This document shows positions 60,210 through 64,000 of a stretch of DNA of 64,000 bases, piece after piece. This DNA comes from a virus. The stretch lies in the IMG/VR virus record IMGVR_UViG_3300027770_000025, positions 186,001 to 250,000 of that record; one strand, given 5' to 3'. Position 1 is the stretch's first letter. The number at the start of each line of letters is the position of its first letter. The notes beneath the pieces were generated by a model. It was not told where the DNA came from. It searched no databases and worked only from the letters and a program-made list of their open reading frames with translations. The position numbers and the translations under genes were made by a program.

Positions 60210-61925
60210 TTAAATTGCTATTGAACTTGCTGTGTACATTACCCCGCAATGATTTCCTACTATATTACCCCCATATGCGCTATAATAAACTTTGAACCAT
60301 CTACGACTAGCAGAGGTAGCTCCAGTTCCCGCTATGTTCATTATGGTAAAATCTATGTGAGATGCTCCGACTCCATCGGTAGATGTTAAATCTATAGCTT
60401 GGGAGGAACCATACGGAGCATATGGTGCGACTGTAAAAGTATTAGATGTATTTAATCCCAGAAATCTAATAAATTTGCTTTCTGAATCAGTCCTAACTCT
60501 GAAGTTGATTGCCTCGTGATCATTAAGCATATTAAGCCATCCTCCATTATTATCAACGCCACTTCCGCCTGTTGCAGGTGTCCATAGACAAATACCTACG
60601 GTGTTACTAGGTCCATATACGGAAGGCCTAATAACAAAATCAGTTCCGTTGTTAGAGCTTATTCTTTGACTTGCTGTACCCCCCGCACCAGCATAGATTG
60701 CTCCTGGTATTGCTGTATACCACTGAACCGAAACAGTAGGCCCTGTTATATTGGTGTTTCCAGTTACCGTTGGGGTAACAGTTTGAGCAGGTTGTATTGA
60801 ATTAATCCTTTTGTTATACCAAACTTCCCCATTAGCTTTAACATCAAATATAACTTCACTTGATGTATAAGCTAGGAATAATCGAGAAACCCTGCTAGAT
60901 GCTACATTTGACTGGTATCTTAAATTTCCCTGATTTGATCTCGTGCTTTCTATCCAAAGCGGGGGGAGAGAGGTATTTAACGGATTAGTAAAATCAAAAG
61001 CAATAGGCATTTCAAATACATTTGCTCCAAATCCAAGATTTACAGCAGCATAGCTTATGTTTCTATTAGATAGTAATAGTGCTCCCGATGCTGTATGATT
61101 TAGTATGAAATTACCGCTCGTTGTTACGGAAAGTCCTTGACTTCCTGTTAGGTTTAAATTAAAACCGGTAGATCTATATCTTGAATTATTGCCTCCATTA
61201 GCAGTGGTCGAAAGCTTTAATTGGCCAAAGGGGATATCAAAAAATAACGAATCGCCATTTTTCCAAGAGAGCCCATATTTCAAAGATGTCGTTGCAGTTG
61301 TAGTCCAGTAAAATCTAGGGGTCTTTGTGTTAAATGATGTAGCTGTTGAATAGATACCCTTGGTAAATTCCATCAGATTTTTTCCAGTAGCTCCGCCGTT
61401 TATTGCGATGACAGCCTTAGAATATTGTGGGTTTGCAATTCCAGTAGCACCTACTGATGATAATGAATTGTCGCTAAGTACTAACGTGTAGTTGTAGGGA
61501 TTCGTTGAAGTTAACACGTATCCGTTATATGTTGAATTTCCTGCAGATGTTGGTATATTCGGATAAACCCTAAATAGGTCCTGTGAAAGCATTCCAAATC
61601 CATATTGGTTCCATCCCGAAGAAGAAAATTGATAAATCGGATTACCTAATCCTGTTCTTGTATTTAACCAGAAATCATTATTAATATAGCCAGTTAATCC
61701 AGGATCAGTAGCTCCTATGGTCCAAATGCTACCCCTACTCCCCATGTCACCATAAGAACCAACTGGACCAGCTTGTCCCTGTATACCATCAGGTCCTTGC
61801 TGTCCTATCTTTCCGTAAGGCCCCCCTCCGAAAGTTAGAACATCAGAAAAATTAGAGTTGATCTTATCAACAAAAACTTTTTGATTGTCTCCTTCTTGTA
61901 TTCTTAGTAATTTTAAATCTGGCAT
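60210..61925 (-). CDS. Collagen-like tail fibre protein, paralogue 2
   Basis: 571 residues. Start MPDLKLLRIQEGDNQKVFVD, then KINSNFSDVLTFGGGPYGK, collagen triplets (GQQGPDGIQGQAGPVGS), RGSIWTIG and a D-F-W-L motif. The C-terminal two thirds differ from paralogue 1 while the first 100 residues match closely. It begins 3 bp after the neighbour's stop. Different C-termini on a common base suggest several receptor specificities or several parts of one fibre. Confidence 0.8.
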   Translation of the reverse strand: MPDLKLLRIQEGDNQKVFVDKINSNFSDVLTFGGGPYGKIGQQGPDGIQGQAGPVGSYGDMGSRGSIWTIGATDPGLTGYINNDFWLNTRTGLGNPIYQFSSSGWNQYGFGMLSQDLFRVYPNIPTSAGNSTYNGYVLTSTNPYNYTLVLSDNSLSSVGATGIANPQYSKAVIAINGGATGKNLMEFTKGIYSTATSFNTKTPRFYWTTTATTSLKYGLSWKNGDSLFFDIPFGQLKLSTTANGGNNSRYRSTGFNLNLTGSQGLSVTTSGNFILNHTASGALLLSNRNISYAAVNLGFGANVFEMPIAFDFTNPLNTSLPPLWIESTRSNQGNLRYQSNVASSRVSRLFLAYTSSEVIFDVKANGEVWYNKRINSIQPAQTVTPTVTGNTNITGPTVSVQWYTAIPGAIYAGAGGTASQRISSNNGTDFVIRPSVYGPSNTVGICLWTPATGGSGVDNNGGWLNMLNDHEAINFRVRTDSESKFIRFLGLNTSNTFTVAPYAPYGSSQAIDLTSTDGVGASHIDFTIMNIAGTGATSASRRWFKVYYSAYGGNIVGNHCGVMYTASSIAI

Positions 61926-61954
61926 TTTTTCTACGGGATCTTAATAAGTTATTG

Positions 61955-61962
61955 TATATATC
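61955..61962 (-). promoter_or_regulatory. Candidate late promoter GATATATA
   Basis: Octamer 29 nt before the ATG at 61925, between fibre paralogues 2 and 3. Confidence 0.4.
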
Positions 61963-63514
61963 AATAAGTGAAAGATCCCCCGGAACCTCCAGTAGATCCT
62001 ATGGCACCACTTGATGACCAAGGTGCATAAGCACGATAGTAAACCGTAGTAACCCCAGTTCCGGTAACCCCTCTGGCAATAGTAAGATCCACTGTTGGTG
62101 ATAGGAATGGCAAGGTTACCTTGGTTACACAAGAAGCTGAAGCCCCCGTGCCCACCCCTATAAACTTGAAACCTGAAGCTGATGTTGTTGGAGAATCTGA
62201 GCTATTGTGAACTGTTATGTCAATCGATTCACCCATTTGAAGTCCTCCAGATCCGCCCCATCCTAAATTAGAGTCATTATATAGCCCAAGACCAACATGC
62301 TGTCCTGAAACTATAGCTGGATTTATTATCATGGTATTTCCGTTATTTAAAGGAGATCCTAGCGTTGCAGAAGTTCTAGAAATAAAATACCAATTTATTG
62401 CAGTAGCTCCGGAATAACCAACAGTTCTCTGAGTAGTAGACGGATATGATATACCCTCGACTGTTTTATTCATTTTAAGCTTTCCCTTAGTTGAAAGCCA
62501 AACTTGCTTTCCTGTAGAGTTCACTAGTTCCAAATGATAAGTAAATTGGGAAATCGTACTATATGTGTCACCTATTCTGGTTGATCTAAATCCAGCTGTT
62601 CCGGATGGGGTTATCTGTGTGTGGGGAGATGCAGATGCTACTGTTGCTATTGATCTAATAGGATCAAGAAAGCCTCCGGATACTCCGGATATATTAAGAT
62701 ACTTACTTGTTACATTAAGCTGCCCAGTTAAATTGATATTATATCCGCCTGTTGCATATATTCCTGATGTCGAGTCTACTCCGTAGTTTATATCGGTACC
62801 TTTTTGTGATTCCATTCTCAAAGATGAAAACCTCGATTCAAATCCCCCGGAAACCCCAATATCTAAAGTACCACCAGGGACTCTTATACCTAATGAATTG
62901 TCGGTTGGTATAGTAGAAGGCCAATAAAAATATGGATGTTGTATATAATCGGTCACACTTCCATCTGCTACATCACTTCTAGAAAATTCTAAAAGTGGGG
63001 AATCATTTACAGCTGAATCGTTGGAAATAGAGAATTTAGAAAGCAATTCATTTATAACACCATTCTCAGGTGTAACATCGCTTAGTATAAACAGATAGTT
63101 CTTAGGTAATGTCTGAGCCATTTGTATAGCAGCACCAGTTCCCCCGTTATATGTAAAATCGTCTATTCTGAATAGATCTCCACCCGATCTTATATTATAT
63201 CCCGTTGGGTTCCACCCAGTTAACTCGAGGGTGTATATGTTACTGGTTATCGAGTCTATCCAATAATCCCCCTCCTGAGCGGATCCAGCAGGAGCTAAGG
63301 AAGAAACAAACCATCTAGTTCCTCTCGCACCATCTAATCCAGTATGGCCAAAAGTTCCAGAATCACCTATTGCTCCTCTGTCACCAGTAGGACCTACCGT
63401 ACCCTGAGTTCCCCCGTGTAGCTCCACTGTTTCGTCGAAGTTATTATTCAGCTTATTTATCAGTTGACTTTGGTTGTCGCTGTAGCTTAAGGCCTGTATA
63501 TTAGTATTTGGCAT
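61961..63514 (-). CDS. Collagen-like tail fibre protein, paralogue 3
   Basis: 517 residues. Start MPNTNIQALSYSDNQSQLIN, then KLNNNFDETVELHGGTQGT, triplets (GPTGDRGAIGDSGTFGHTG), RGTRWFVS and GDYWIDS. Same plan as paralogues 1 and 2. The C-terminal region is Gly/Ser/Thr-rich. Together the three genes form a tandem fibre array of about 5 kb. Confidence 0.8.
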   Translation of the reverse strand: MPNTNIQALSYSDNQSQLINKLNNNFDETVELHGGTQGTVGPTGDRGAIGDSGTFGHTGLDGARGTRWFVSSLAPAGSAQEGDYWIDSITSNIYTLELTGWNPTGYNIRSGGDLFRIDDFTYNGGTGAAIQMAQTLPKNYLFILSDVTPENGVINELLSKFSISNDSAVNDSPLLEFSRSDVADGSVTDYIQHPYFYWPSTIPTDNSLGIRVPGGTLDIGVSGGFESRFSSLRMESQKGTDINYGVDSTSGIYATGGYNINLTGQLNVTSKYLNISGVSGGFLDPIRSIATVASASPHTQITPSGTAGFRSTRIGDTYSTISQFTYHLELVNSTGKQVWLSTKGKLKMNKTVEGISYPSTTQRTVGYSGATAINWYFISRTSATLGSPLNNGNTMIINPAIVSGQHVGLGLYNDSNLGWGGSGGLQMGESIDITVHNSSDSPTTSASGFKFIGVGTGASASCVTKVTLPFLSPTVDLTIARGVTGTGVTTVYYRAYAPWSSSGAIGSTGGSGGSFTY

Positions 63515-63517
63515 TTT

Positions 63518-64000
63518 TTATATCTTAGCTATTCTTATGTTAAACATTAAAGAGTAATAAAAACCAACTTCTGTTGGATATTCAAACTCGTATATTAAAT
63601 TAGTAATCGGTGTTAATTTATAGTTGTTATTTATAAAATATTCCAATTTATATCTATCGGTAGCAAATAGATCACCTCTAACTATTTCAAGGTTAGGTAT
63701 TGTTGAGTTTGCGATTTTCTTAACATAAAGATCAAATAAGTCACCTCTGTATATAGGGGCAACGTTTAAATCTATATAAGTGTTGATATCGTCATTTATT
63801 GATAAAGGATTGCCTACGCCAAACTGGGATATCATATTATCAATAAAGACTTTTTTTACCCCTGAATTTAACAGGTATCTTCTGAGTATTCTATCTAATC
63901 TTATTATACCTTTTATATTTCCCTGACCCGATCTATCTGAAAAATTCTGCCAAATAACTTCTGCGTTAGTGAATATTTTAAGATCTAGCTTATCGTAATC
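63518..64000 (-). CDS. Hypothetical structural protein, 5' end outside the window
   Basis: The frame runs from the right edge to 63518 without a stop, so at least 160 residues are present and the real start lies outside. An internal ATG at 63835 is not needed, since codons upstream continue (DYDKLDLKIFTNAEVIWQNF). The C-terminal part is beta-rich with YYSLMFNIRI. It is 3 bp from the fibre array and probably part of the baseplate. Not recognised. Confidence 0.7.
   Translation of the reverse strand, partial: DYDKLDLKIFTNAEVIWQNFSDRSGQGNIKGIIRLDRILRRYLLNSGVKKVFIDNMISQFGVGNPLSINDDINTYIDLNVAPIYRGDLFDLYVKKIANSTIPNLEIVRGDLFATDRYKLEYFINNNYKLTPITNLIYEFEYPTEVGFYYSLMFNIRIAKI

Overview
The window reads as part of the genome of a large T4-like myovirus that probably infects a member of the Bacteroidota. 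T4-type replication, recombination and nucleotide genes are recognisable (split family B DNA polymerase, probable sliding clamp, both type II topoisomerase subunits, primase, gp32-like ssDNA-binding protein, UvsW, probable UvsY, NrdA/NrdB), together with long structural genes. Pointers to the host are mostly A-rich leaders without Shine-Dalgarno sequences, low GC, a small histone H1/Hc1-like protein of the kind carried by Bacteroidota, and a spanin-like envelope protein.

Layout. Almost everything is on the minus strand. 1-9.9 kb: a secreted His-Me nuclease, two large glycosyltransferase fusions (GT4 + BAHT-like O-heptosyltransferase; GT4 + FkbM methyltransferase), a zinc-ribbon protein flanked by inverted repeats, a frame-broken RNase HII gene and a metallophosphoesterase. 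9.9-16 kb: small proteins, a ThyA-family enzyme, a tmRNA gene with its own terminator, and a lysis-like group with a membrane-anchored lytic transglycosylase. 16-31 kb: RimK-RimB-like fusion, polymerase C-terminal half, clamp, topoisomerase subunits, DnaJ, UvsE and a repeat protein. 31-37 kb: adenylate kinase, NrdA, NrdB, dUTPase, polymerase N-terminal half. 37-38.7 kb: a small plus-strand island with an M28 peptidase. 38.7-48.9 kb: base-excision repair pair (MBD4-like + zincless Fpg/Nei), DnaK, SET-domain protein, histone-like protein, RNA-ligase/nucleotidylyltransferase fusion and a nucleotidyltransferase. 48.9-54.3 kb: T4-like recombination and replication block (UvsW, UvsY-like, primase, gp32, RuvC-like). 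54.5-64 kb: tail and baseplate genes, ending in three tandem collagen-like fibre paralogues.

The most interesting pattern is a short N-terminal peptide (consensus M-K/R-x-I/L-x-x-F/Y-x-x-F/Y, often followed by L/I-x-E) on at least ten otherwise unrelated proteins, including adenylate kinase, the RimK-RimB fusion and a nucleotidyltransferase. It resembles the capsid-targeting propeptide of T4 internal proteins (IPIII begins MKTYQEFIAE) with the gp21 protease site L/I-x-E. Several of these genes also have a GATATATA motif upstream, a candidate late promoter. I infer that the phage may load a set of enzymes into its capsid and inject them with its DNA. The tmRNA, DnaK/DnaJ, histone-like protein, SET-domain protein and RimK-like enzyme would all be suited to taking over host translation, folding and chromatin.

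Limits: family calls come from motifs read by eye. No database search, structure prediction or RNA folding was run.
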